From NCBI RefSeq assembly GCF_009763255.1, contig NZ_WSJB01000022.1, positions 124,001 through 188,000 on the forward strand: DNA of 64,000 nucleotides. Reading direction: 5' to 3'. The stretch is from Bordetella sp. 02P26C-1 (GTDB taxonomy: Bacteria > Pseudomonadota > Gammaproteobacteria > Burkholderiales > Burkholderiaceae_B). A program made the translations under genes and the position numbers. The notes beneath the pieces were generated by a model that was not told where the DNA came from, did not search any database, and saw only the letters and a list, made by a program, of their open reading frames with translations. The stretch's first letter is position 1; every line of letters starts with the position of its first letter. This document shows, in pieces, positions 9,186 to 17,427 of this stretch.

Positions 9186-10288
9186 GAAATCTCCTGTGGG
9201 CAGGGTGCTTGGGCAGGCGAATGCCCGTCCAAGTTAAGCAACTCCCGTGCCGCAGCGGTGACTTGTTGCGGCGCAACGCCGGTGAGGCATGCGTGATGCC
9301 CTTGCTCGCATACGCTGCGATAGCAGTATTTGCACGGGACGTCCTGATATAGAACTCGCGCCTGCGTTCGCCATGGCGTGTGTTGCGGGTTAGTCAGCGC
9401 GTACATATCCACCACGGGCACCCCGAGCGCAGCCGACAGATGGGCCGGGCCGCTGTTGTTGCAGATCATGACTCCGGCGGCTTCTAACACAGCACCCAGT
9501 TCACCCAGAGTGAGTTGGCCGGATAAATCGGTAAGCCCAGGCAGCATCGCACGACTGCGCTCTAACGCCTGGCTCAGCGCAGGATCCTCGTGCCCGCCTA
9601 ACAACAGTATGCGGCGCCCTTCCCCACGCAGGCCAATCAGCGCTTGCATCAGCATTTCGGCCGGATACCGGCGCGATGCGGCCGTTGCGCCTGCATGCAC
9701 ACCAATCCAGCCGCCTGTTTCGTGGATGCCGCGCGATATCAATTTGCGCCGCAAGGAAATCCGATCCGCGTCGTCAACATGGAACGACATCCGGGTATCG
9801 TCGCACTGCGCCCCAACATGATTCACGAGGTCTAGTTGGCGCTGAACTTCGTGGCGGATCTCGGTGGCAGGTTCGGTTTCCTTTACCCAATCGGAGATAA
9901 GGCGATAAGGGTTTTCGCGGCAGTGCGCGAGCACACGCGGTATGCCGGCTAGATGGCACATCAGCGCCGCAGGCAAGGGACTTTGACTATAGGTTGTGAA
10001 AATGACTGCGGCATCGGGACGTGCGCGGCGCAGGCGCTCGATGATTTCCAAGTCGGCGTGATTCCCGATCGAAGTGTTTTTTACCCATGCCGGGTCGTAG
10101 GCGATGGCGGTATCGACCTCGGGGATATGAGGCGCTAGGCGGGCGCCGGCCTCTGATGTCAATAGCGTCAAGTGTTTCGTGCCAGCCACGCGCAAGGCAC
10201 GCATGGCGGGGGTGCACATCAAAACATCCCCCATATTGTCTAGCCGGATGCAAAGCACATGTTCAACTTCGCTCCAGTCCCAGGACAT
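9173..10288 (-). CDS. Glycosyltransferase family 9 (heptosyltransferase-like)
   Basis: 371 residues from ATG 10288, just 2 bases after the gmhB stop. Family blocks are CIRLDNMGDVLMCTPAMRALR-like at the N-terminus, GVHAGATAASRRYPAEM in the nucleotide-binding part and CNNSGPAHLSAALGVPVVDMY near the end. Such enzymes transfer heptose from ADP-heptose onto LPS inner core or related acceptors at the cytoplasmic membrane. Position directly behind gmhB, which makes an ADP-heptose precursor, supports a heptose donor. A run of Cys/His residues near the C-terminus (CKYCYRSVCEQGHHAC) could bind a metal and also appears in other GT9 proteins of this type. Confidence 0.83.
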   Translation of the reverse strand: MSWDWSEVEHVLCIRLDNMGDVLMCTPAMRALRVAGTKHLTLLTSEAGARLAPHIPEVDTAIAYDPAWVKNTSIGNHADLEIIERLRRARPDAAVIFTTYSQSPLPAALMCHLAGIPRVLAHCRENPYRLISDWVKETEPATEIRHEVQRQLDLVNHVGAQCDDTRMSFHVDDADRISLRRKLISRGIHETGGWIGVHAGATAASRRYPAEMLMQALIGLRGEGRRILLLGGHEDPALSQALERSRAMLPGLTDLSGQLTLGELGAVLEAAGVMICNNSGPAHLSAALGVPVVDMYALTNPQHTPWRTQARVLYQDVPCKYCYRSVCEQGHHACLTGVAPQQVTAAARELLNLDGHSPAQAPCPQEISCLP

Positions 10289-10290
10289 CT

Positions 10291-10881
10291 TCAGGCTTCC
10301 TCCGCCGCTATCGTGGCGGCCATCGCGGCGAGCACCATTCGAGCCGCTGTGTGCAGATCGCCCGCACAGCGGTCTGGCTCGCGCCCCGGACCCATGCGCC
10401 ACTCTGTCTCGTTGCCAACGTCCAGCAGCACGCTGCGGCAACCAGCCAGATGACCGGCTTGCACATCGTCCAAGATGTCACCGATGAACCAGGACGCGTC
10501 CAGATCGATGTTCAATTCGCGAGCGGCGCGCAGGAACAAACCGGGTTGCGGCTTGCGGCAATCACAATTCAAGGCGTACTCGGTCACGACGCCAGCGGGG
10601 TCATGCGGACACCAATAAAACCCGTGTAGCTTTGCGCCCGCTTGCGTGAACATCTCTCCCAGCCGCTCGTGGACTGGCCCTAAGGCATCAGCGGAGAAGT
10701 ACCCGCGTGCCACGCCCGCTTGATTGCTGATCACCACGAGCGGGATGTTCGCGGCGCCCAGGCACGCCAACGCGTCACGGGCATGGGGCGCATACTCCAT
10801 ACGCGCCGGGTCCACGTTATAAGGAACATCACGCAAGATCGTGCCGTCCTTATCCAGAAACACGGCCGGCCTCAAGGCCAT
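10291..10881 (-). CDS. gmhB: D-glycero-D-manno-heptose-1,7-bisphosphate 7-phosphatase
   Basis: HAD-IIIA phosphatase of 196 residues, the family's usual size. The nucleophile and acid/base are Asp10 and Asp12 in FLDKDGT, and the zinc site is Cys91-x-His93 with Cys106-x-Cys108 (CPH...CDCRKPQPG), typical of GmhB. It removes the 7-phosphate from heptose bisphosphate on the way to ADP-heptose (or GDP-heptose in the alpha series). The start lies 10 bases inside the upstream SDR gene and the stop 2 bases before a GT9 gene. HldA/HldE, GmhA and HldD are not in the window. The anomer it prefers is not decided by these motifs. Confidence 0.9.
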   Translation of the reverse strand: MALRPAVFLDKDGTILRDVPYNVDPARMEYAPHARDALACLGAANIPLVVISNQAGVARGYFSADALGPVHERLGEMFTQAGAKLHGFYWCPHDPAGVVTEYALNCDCRKPQPGLFLRAARELNIDLDASWFIGDILDDVQAGHLAGCRSVLLDVGNETEWRMGPGREPDRCAGDLHTAARMVLAAMAATIAAEEA

Positions 10882-11600
10882 GATGTCTCCTTCATGGGTA
10901 AGACCATGACTTCCGGCACGACAGTTTCGGGCGGTTGCGTCAGCACAAAGCGCACGGCGCGCGCTACGTTGGCCGGATCCTGCAGGGTGCCGGCGTCAAT
11001 GTCCGGGAAGCGATCGAGCAGAAACGGCGTGCGCATACCCCCAGCCACGACGGCGCTGACTTTCAGGCCCTTGCCCCGTAGCTCCGCGTGCAACGCGTGC
11101 GACAGACCCATCAATCCCCACTTGCTGGCGTGATAGGCGCTAGCGTTGGGCCACGCACGACGGGCAGCCGTCGAGGCGATGTTGACGATATGGCCTCCGG
11201 GGCTGAGGTGGTCCTTACCCAGCTTGGCCATCAGAAACGGACCCGTGAGATTGGTGCGCAGCACACGCTCCCACACGTCGGTGTCGAGTTCATCAATCGG
11301 CGCGGTCACATCGATGCCCGCATTGTTGACGATCGCATCGAGCTTGCCGAATTGCGCGACGACCGCTTCCATCGTGCGGCGCACATCGTCGGCCACGCCC
11401 ACGTCCATACTGCAAGGCATGATGTTCGCGCCTTCGTCGCGCAGACGCTGCGCCGCGGTTTGTGCACGTTGTTCATGGATGTCGGCAAGTGCGACTTTGG
11501 CGCCCTCTTTTGCCAACATTTCACATATCGCCGCGCCCAGGCCGCTGCCGCCTCCCGTCACCAGCACCACCCGGCCTTCCAGCGTTTCGAAATCGTGCAT
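10872..11600 (-). CDS. Classical SDR oxidoreductase in the glycan cluster
   Basis: 242 residues with a complete classical short-chain dehydrogenase core: TGGGSGLG at 15-22, NNAG at 92-95, Ser143, Tyr156 and Lys160 (YHASK). It should bind NAD(P)(H) and oxidise or reduce an alcohol/ketone. Placement between a GT4 gene and gmhB, overlapping gmhB by 10 bases, suggests it modifies a sugar or sugar nucleotide, for instance a deoxy- or keto-heptose, but that is inference. Sequence alone would equally allow a fatty-acid or polyol substrate. Confidence 0.8.
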   Translation of the reverse strand: MHDFETLEGRVVLVTGGGSGLGAAICEMLAKEGAKVALADIHEQRAQTAAQRLRDEGANIMPCSMDVGVADDVRRTMEAVVAQFGKLDAIVNNAGIDVTAPIDELDTDVWERVLRTNLTGPFLMAKLGKDHLSPGGHIVNIASTAARRAWPNASAYHASKWGLMGLSHALHAELRGKGLKVSAVVAGGMRTPFLLDRFPDIDAGTLQDPANVARAVRFVLTQPPETVVPEVMVLPMKETSWP

Positions 11601-11612
11601 GTTGAGACTCCT

Positions 11613-12884
11613 TTAAGCTGCGATTTGCGCGGAGGGGCGAGCCACGTTGGTGACGCCGACCCCCATGCGTTGATAGACAGACAGAAGATCCTGCCCCACA
11701 CGCTGCCAGGTGTAGAGGCGTTTCGCGCGCAAGCGCCCGGCTCTGCCCATGCGCTCACGCAGGACGTGGTTCGAGGCCAGCTGCGCGAGCTTTTCTCCCA
11801 GACGATCGGGATCTTTCGCGGGGACCAGGAAGCCCGTCTTGCCGTCGACCACTGTCGTACGAATCCCACCCGTATCGGATCCGATCACCGGCAGTCCGCA
11901 CGCCATGGCTTCCACGGGGGTAATTCCAAACGGCTCATACCAGGGGGTGGTCACGAAGACATCGCTCGCGCTGTAGTACTTGGAGAGATCCGTGCGATTG
12001 CGGCGCCCGACGAATTGCACCCAAGGCGTCACGCCTTCGGCTTCGGCGATCCGACGCAAACGGCCGATCTCCGGGGTGGCTCGCTCGCATGGCTCTTCCG
12101 AGTTTCCACCCACGACCAGCAGACGGGCGTTTATCCCATGCACGTGGTGCAACCGAGCCAGAGAGCGAATGACGTTATCGACCCCTTTGCGAGGCACCAT
12201 GCGGCCGAGCTGCAGCATGGTGAATACATCATCATCCAATCCCAGCTGCGCGCGCATCGCTTGTTTCGGCAGTGGCTTCATTTCGCTGGCGTCATAGCCA
12301 CAAGGCACGATCTCGATACGACGCGGATCGGCGGCATACAGGTCGATCAGGTCGCGACGATCCTGCGGGCATTCGGCGATGATGCAGTCTGCATGACGGA
12401 CGATTTCCTCTTCGATGGCGAAACGGCTGTCTGGAAATTGATCCGCTTCTTGCTGGTATTGGCGGCGGACCTTGCCCAGGGCGTGGAACGTCACCACCAG
12501 AGGGACGCCATGTCGCTGGGCCACGGGCAGCGCGGCCAGCGCTGACATAAAGAAATTCGCATGAATGACGTCGTACGAGCGCACTTGCCGCGCAAAGTAA
12601 CGCTGCATGTAAGTGCTGAAGTCTTCCATGTAGGGCAGCATCTGCTCTTTGGGAAGGAAAGACGCCGGGCCGGCGGGGACGTGGACGATCTTGATGCCAT
12701 CGCCCCAAGGCTGCTCCTCGGGCAATAGAGGATTGTCTTTGCGCGTGAAGACGTCGACCTGAACGCCCGCGCGCGCCAGTTGGCGCGCGACTTGGGCCAC
12801 ATAAACGTTTTGTCCGCCGCTATCGACGCTGCCGGCGCAAGCAAGCGGGGACGCGTGCTCGCTGATCAGGGCGATTTTTCTCAT
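11613..12884 (-). CDS. Glycosyltransferase family 4 (MshA/sucrose-phosphate-synthase-like)
   Basis: 423 residues from ATG 12884, which has a GGAG ribosome-binding site 7 bases upstream; an upstream in-frame extension to 12992 lacks one. The N-terminus (ISEHASPLACAGSVDSGGQNVYV) matches the GGQNVYV donor loop of the MshA/sucrose-synthase branch, and the C-terminal domain has the EX7E-type block WYEPFGITPVEAMACGLPVIG. It transfers a sugar from a nucleotide donor with retention of configuration. It is separated from the fusion ABC gene by 167 bases, the only large gap in the cluster, so a second promoter may sit there, though I see no clear -35/-10 pair. Confidence 0.82.
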   Translation of the reverse strand: MRKIALISEHASPLACAGSVDSGGQNVYVAQVARQLARAGVQVDVFTRKDNPLLPEEQPWGDGIKIVHVPAGPASFLPKEQMLPYMEDFSTYMQRYFARQVRSYDVIHANFFMSALAALPVAQRHGVPLVVTFHALGKVRRQYQQEADQFPDSRFAIEEEIVRHADCIIAECPQDRRDLIDLYAADPRRIEIVPCGYDASEMKPLPKQAMRAQLGLDDDVFTMLQLGRMVPRKGVDNVIRSLARLHHVHGINARLLVVGGNSEEPCERATPEIGRLRRIAEAEGVTPWVQFVGRRNRTDLSKYYSASDVFVTTPWYEPFGITPVEAMACGLPVIGSDTGGIRTTVVDGKTGFLVPAKDPDRLGEKLAQLASNHVLRERMGRAGRLRAKRLYTWQRVGQDLLSVYQRMGVGVTNVARPSAQIAA

Positions 12885-13051
12885 AAGAAAGCTCCGTTTA
12901 GACCTAGCGCGTGGCAAGTGACATGCGCCGGTGCCCTGATGCAAAGCAAGTCGCGTGCCGCGCCGGCCGTGGGCGAGGCATTGCGTTTTCAAGGGTGATG
13001 CGGCACTTCTTACTTCTCCGGTAAGTACGACGGGATGAACAATCCCCCGCT

Positions 13052-15781
13052 CTAATGCTTAGTTACATCCGAGCGCGCCGCCGATCCGCCCGGCAAGAGC
13101 GCGCTGATGGTGGTCAGTAGTTCGGGCGCGTTCACGGGTTTGGCCAGGTGCACCTGAAAGCCCGCCAGCAAGGTACGAAGTCGGAATTCCGGCTCTGCGA
13201 AGCCCGATAGCGCAATGGCGGGCAATCGGTGGGCCAGCGTCGCGCCGCGTTCGGCTTCCAGCGCACGCAACCTTGCGACGACTTCGTAGCCATCCATATC
13301 GGCCATCGACAAATCGCACACCAACACATCCGGCCATTGATCCGTGGGCATCGCCTGAAACGCCGCCAGCGCCTGCGCGCCGCCGCCGTACGCTGCGATC
13401 GTCGCGCCGCTATCGCGCAGCACCTCCGCGACGACCTCGCGCGCTTCGTCTTGGTCGTCGATCAACATCACTTTGACACCCTGCAAATCGGATCTGAGGC
13501 TATCCTGCCGTTTGGGATGGGGTTCGATCGCACGGATCGGAAAGTCCGCAGACAGCACCATTCCCCCCGCGGAAGCCGGGGCGAGATTGAAGGTCCCCCC
13601 TTGACGCTGGACCTGCGCGGCGAGTTGCGCGGGATCCAAGTTAGCGGCCTGCTGGATCGCGTCGGGCGCGTGTAACGGCGGGCTTGACGCCATGTCACTA
13701 CGGCCGTCCGTGACCGCCAGATGTGCCATCGGTCCATGACGCTGTAACCGGATTTCGATTCGGCCGCCCGCTGGCGTGACGGCGATGGCATGCGCGCATA
13801 AATCCCAGACGAGCTGTTGTAAACGGCTCGGGTCGCCGGTGATGCGCGCTGCCTCCGCGCCCACCGTCGTATATAGATTAACCCCGCACTCTGCTGCCAG
13901 CTCGCGAATGGCATCGAGCACGCCTGCCACGAGCGTGACCAGGTTGACCGGCTGACGGGTATAACGATCCTGTCGCTCTTCCAGCTCGGATTGGCGTCGC
14001 TGCAGGGTCCACATTTGCGCATACATACCGTCGCGCTCGAGCAGATCCTCGTGGCGTCCCTGCTCGACGATACGGCCGCGATCCATCACGACGATATTGT
14101 CGGCATGAACAATGGTCGACAGCCGATGCGCAATAATCAAGGTGGTGCGGCCACGCGAAAGACGTTCCAATTCCGCCTGTATCGCGCGCTCGGTTCGGGT
14201 GTCCAGCGCCGAGGTCGCTTCGTCAAACACCATGATCGCGGGGTTCTTGAGAATCGCACGCGCGATGGCGATGCGCTGCCGCTCGCCGCCAGACAGCATG
14301 ATCCCGCGTTCGCCTACCGGCGTCTCGTAGCCGGCCGGCAAACTTTCAATGAAATCGTCCACGCGCGCACCGCGAGCGGCCTGAATAATTTGCTCGCGTG
14401 TGGCGCCCGGTGCGCTATACGCGATGTTGTACGCAATCGTCTCGTTAAAAAGGACCGTGTCCTGCGGCACGATGCCCAGGGACTTGCGAATGCTGCGCAC
14501 ATTCACGTGCCGCAGGTCCTGACCATTGATTCGGATGGAACCCGCCGTGGGGTCGTAGAAGCGAAACAATAGGCGGGCCAGTGTGGACTTGCCCGAACCG
14601 CTGCCGCCCACCACCGCGACGGTGGAACCTGCTGGCACGGTCAAGTCTATATCCCATAGCACTTGTCGCCCGGGCTCATAGCCAAAGTTCACGCCTTCGA
14701 AACGGATCTCGCCTGCGCCTGGGTCCAAGGCAGGCAAGGCCTCGTCGTCGCCGGTTTCGGCGGGCATGCGCAATAGATCGCACACCCGCTCCGCGTTGAC
14801 GAACGCCTCCTTTGCCTGGCGGAATATCAAGCCCAAGGTGTTTAGCGGCAAGCACACTTGGATGATGTAGGCATTTACCAGCACCAAATCGCCTACTGTC
14901 ATGCGCGCATCGACCACATGCTGCCCGGCTAGCAACATGACTGTCGCAACCCCGCAGGCGATCACAGCGCTCTGGCCCACATGCAGACGCGACAACGCCA
15001 ACTGATTGCGAATGCCTACGTCTACCCACTGACCCAGTACGCCACCCAGTCTGCGCGTCTCGAGGGCTTCATTCGCATTGAGTTTGACGGCCTCGTAGTT
15101 CAACAGGCTATCAACGATGCGCCCGCTCGCTCGCGAGTCCAGATCGTTCATCTGCCGCTGAAACACGATGCGCTTACGCACCATGATGACGGTGTAGGCG
15201 AAATAACCGGCAAAGGTCGCAGCCATCACCGCGGCGAACCAGGCGCTATAGCCCAGCACCAGAATGACCACCACCGATACCATCTCGACCAGCGTGGGCA
15301 ACAACGTAAACAGCGCCGTGCCCAGCAAGAAGCCTATCCCCGCTGTCCCGCGCTCCACATCCCGCGCGAGCTTGCCCGTTTGCCGCGTGCCATGAAATCG
15401 TGCACCCAGCCGTTGCAACTGCTCGAAGACGCGCAGCGTAAAGTCGGCCACCGCGCGCTGCACGACGCGCGCGAACACGACGTCGCGTAGTTCGGTAAAC
15501 AGGCTGCCCCCAAAGCGAATGACCGCGTAGCCCAAGAGCAAAAACACCGGCAGCACCAGCAAGCCGGGTTCACTGAGTTGATCGACAATGGACTTCAGCA
15601 GGAATGGCACCAGCACCATCAGCAGCTTGGCCACCACGAGGAGCGCCACCGCCGCGCCAGTGCGCGCCCGGTACTCCCACAGCGCCCGCAAGATGGTGCG
15701 CGTCACCTCTTTACGTGCAAAGCCGGTAGACCCGACATCGGCGCTCTTGGCGCCTGCATCGGGATCCGTCGGGCTATTCAT
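13052..15781 (-). CDS. Fusion: ATM1-type ABC exporter + degenerate histidine-kinase ATPase domain + receiver domain
   Basis: 909 residues from ATG 15781 (4-base overlap with the preceding GT2). Residues about 43-315 hold six hydrophobic segments of a half-exporter membrane domain, and the text resembles ATM1/HMT1 exporters (SLLNYEAVK, VNAYIIQVCLPLN). The nucleotide-binding domain is complete: Walker A GGSGSGKST 392-400, Q-loop Gln440, LSGGERQR 496-503, Asp520-Glu521, His552. Residues about 611-749 look like the post-DHp and ATPase part of a hybrid kinase (GDPSRLQQLVWDL, TPAGGRIEI, QGGTF), but there is no phospho-accepting His, the N-box Asn pair is replaced by Asp and His (WDLCAHA, 662-665), and the G1 box is VTDGRSD. 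Residues 768-893 are an intact receiver: Asp775/776, phospho-Asp823, Ser859, Lys881. It probably exports a substrate as a homodimer under phospho-control; the substrate is unknown. Confidence 0.85.
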   Translation of the reverse strand: MNSPTDPDAGAKSADVGSTGFARKEVTRTILRALWEYRARTGAAVALLVVAKLLMVLVPFLLKSIVDQLSEPGLLVLPVFLLLGYAVIRFGGSLFTELRDVVFARVVQRAVADFTLRVFEQLQRLGARFHGTRQTGKLARDVERGTAGIGFLLGTALFTLLPTLVEMVSVVVILVLGYSAWFAAVMAATFAGYFAYTVIMVRKRIVFQRQMNDLDSRASGRIVDSLLNYEAVKLNANEALETRRLGGVLGQWVDVGIRNQLALSRLHVGQSAVIACGVATVMLLAGQHVVDARMTVGDLVLVNAYIIQVCLPLNTLGLIFRQAKEAFVNAERVCDLLRMPAETGDDEALPALDPGAGEIRFEGVNFGYEPGRQVLWDIDLTVPAGSTVAVVGGSGSGKSTLARLLFRFYDPTAGSIRINGQDLRHVNVRSIRKSLGIVPQDTVLFNETIAYNIAYSAPGATREQIIQAARGARVDDFIESLPAGYETPVGERGIMLSGGERQRIAIARAILKNPAIMVFDEATSALDTRTERAIQAELERLSRGRTTLIIAHRLSTIVHADNIVVMDRGRIVEQGRHEDLLERDGMYAQMWTLQRRQSELEERQDRYTRQPVNLVTLVAGVLDAIRELAAECGVNLYTTVGAEAARITGDPSRLQQLVWDLCAHAIAVTPAGGRIEIRLQRHGPMAHLAVTDGRSDMASSPPLHAPDAIQQAANLDPAQLAAQVQRQGGTFNLAPASAGGMVLSADFPIRAIEPHPKRQDSLRSDLQGVKVMLIDDQDEAREVVAEVLRDSGATIAAYGGGAQALAAFQAMPTDQWPDVLVCDLSMADMDGYEVVARLRALEAERGATLAHRLPAIALSGFAEPEFRLRTLLAGFQVHLAKPVNAPELLTTISALLPGGSAARSDVTKH

Positions 15782-16704
15782 CGCGTGTACACGGTGTGCC
15801 GCAGCGTGGGCGCGGATTCTTCGTTCCACACCTCTTCTACACTGCGGCAGACCGGCTGGCAGAGGACTTGCCGGTAACGCGCCACCAGCCACGCTCCCGC
15901 CAAGACATCACGCGCCAGCCGCAGACGGTCTAACCAAGACGCACACTTGGCGAACACTTGAAAACTGCGGCGCAGCGCCATGCCCGCTGGAAATCTCAAC
16001 CATGCCGTCCAAATATCGTTTCTCGCCGTGAGGCTGCGGCGTTGGCGCGCGTCGCGCAGACGCGATGGTCGATGGTGCGTCACCACGTTTGGCGCGAACA
16101 CGATGCGACCGCCCTGCTCCATGATGTCCAACGCCAGCAGCGCTTCTTCGCCACCGATAAAAAACGGCGGCCAATAGCCTCCCGCCTTCCGAAATGCCTC
16201 GGTACGCATCACGCATGCGCCGGCCATAAAGCCGATCAGCTCCGGGCCGACCCCTTCAAAAGAGCGTAGCGGACTCGCCGCCATGATGTCGCAGGCAGGA
16301 TCGCTACGCGCGTCCTCTCCGACCACGATACGTGCGTTCAATACGGTGATGACGGGATGCGCGTCCAGAATATGTGCGGCAATGCTGAGCGAGCTGCCTT
16401 GCCACGCCGTGTCGTCGTCGCAGAATGCGACGTAGGGAGTGCGCACGCGCGCCACTCCCATGTTTCGCCCGGCGGCGCCCAAGTTGCTCGGCGCACGCAC
16501 GACTTCGACATGAGGATATTCGGCATGGACGCGCTCGCCGGTTCCGTCCGTGCTGGCGTTGTCCACCACAATGATCCGATAAGGGAGCGATGCGCCATCA
16601 CGCAGCCGTGTCAGGCGCGCGAGCGTGGCGCAGAGATCTTCCTTGCGGTTATAGGTCAGTACCACTATGGTCACGCGGGTCGCGTAGGCTTCGTCGGCAA
16701 GCAT
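15778..16704 (-). CDS. Glycosyltransferase family 2
   Basis: 308 residues. The GT-A nucleotide-binding and metal motifs are clear: TIVVLTYNRKEDL, NASTDGTGERVHAEYP and FCDDDTAWQ. It has no strong membrane segment. ATG 16704 gives a TGATG one-base overlap with the PIG-L gene; a GTG at 16707 gives a GTGA four-base overlap, and I cannot choose between them firmly. The stop overlaps the ABC fusion start by 4 bases, so both are made from one coupled message. Rhamnosyl- or other hexosyl-transfer is possible; the donor is unknown. Confidence 0.8.
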   Translation of the reverse strand: MLADEAYATRVTIVVLTYNRKEDLCATLARLTRLRDGASLPYRIIVVDNASTDGTGERVHAEYPHVEVVRAPSNLGAAGRNMGVARVRTPYVAFCDDDTAWQGSSLSIAAHILDAHPVITVLNARIVVGEDARSDPACDIMAASPLRSFEGVGPELIGFMAGACVMRTEAFRKAGGYWPPFFIGGEEALLALDIMEQGGRIVFAPNVVTHHRPSRLRDARQRRSLTARNDIWTAWLRFPAGMALRRSFQVFAKCASWLDRLRLARDVLAGAWLVARYRQVLCQPVCRSVEEVWNEESAPTLRHTVYTR

Positions 16705-17390
16705 CACTTGGCCTCCTCATTTAGTGCCAGTGCCCAATAGCCCTCAGGGCGCGCCAAGTCGTCGGGTCGTCGGCCAAATCCGGCGAGCTGGCTGCGATAA
16801 GCCAAGACGGCTTCAACCTTCTGTTGGGACCGCGCGGGCGCGGGTCCACGATGAACGTACACACCGCGAGCCCGGATCTCGAACAATCGCTCTTCGACCA
16901 GTCGGGCTCTCGCGCGATACGGGATGTCCTCATATGCCAGCCACTCTCTGGCGGGAAACGCTTCGATCAATGACAACAGGGTATTGGAGACCCGCACATG
17001 ATCGTCATGAAATAACCCTAGCGGCATGACCACGCGCTGGGGCTGCAGCGCTTGCAGCACATCTATCAGCGTCTGCCGCAATGGTTCCATATGGGGCTGC
17101 CAATCGCTGACATACTGGCTGTCTCGCAACCCCAACTCTTGCCCATCGCACCCGAGAATCGCCAGCGCTCGTCGGTTCTCTTGCAAGCGTTCTGCCATGG
17201 CCTCGCTGGCCGATGCAAACCCACAATTGCGATCCCAGTCCGTCAGGCGCATTGGATCGTCGGGTAGCCCCGTGCATACCGTCACGACAGTGGCGTTCGC
17301 AGTATGCGCGAGCAAATCTCCGCAACTGAACACGGCGTCGTCCAGATGCGGAGAGATGACGGCAACTAAGCCCTTGGCGTCAGCGAGCAC
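16704..17390 (-). CDS. PIG-L family N-deacetylase (LmbE-like)
   Basis: 228 residues from GTG 17390. Zinc-binding residues of the PIG-L fold are visible: His15 and Asp18 in SPHLDDAVFS, and the second block FHDDHVRVSN. Members remove acetyl groups from N-acetylglucosaminyl lipids, mycothiol precursors, antibiotics or bacillithiol precursors. As the first gene of the coupled set, it may deacetylate an N-acetylhexosamine that is then modified. It starts 37 bases after the DUF4142 stop, so it could be read from that gene's promoter. The acetylated substrate is unknown. Confidence 0.83.
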   Translation of the reverse strand: MLADAKGLVAVISPHLDDAVFSCGDLLAHTANATVVTVCTGLPDDPMRLTDWDRNCGFASASEAMAERLQENRRALAILGCDGQELGLRDSQYVSDWQPHMEPLRQTLIDVLQALQPQRVVMPLGLFHDDHVRVSNTLLSLIEAFPAREWLAYEDIPYRARARLVEERLFEIRARGVYVHRGPAPARSQQKVEAVLAYRSQLAGFGRRPDDLARPEGYWALALNEEAK

Positions 17391-17427
17391 GGTAAGATCA
17401 GCCGCGGGTGCGTCAGGCGCCTAAGCG

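Noticed and set aside
11088-12545. 485-codon open frame opposite the SDR and GT4 genes
   Set aside because: It runs across two genes on the other strand and has no domain or ribosome-binding site.
13052-15781. Frameshift fusion of two or three genes
   Set aside because: The frame is continuous, the linkers have normal composition, and the kinase-like part joins directly after the ABC C-terminal helix; nothing shows a sequencing error, although homologues should be checked.
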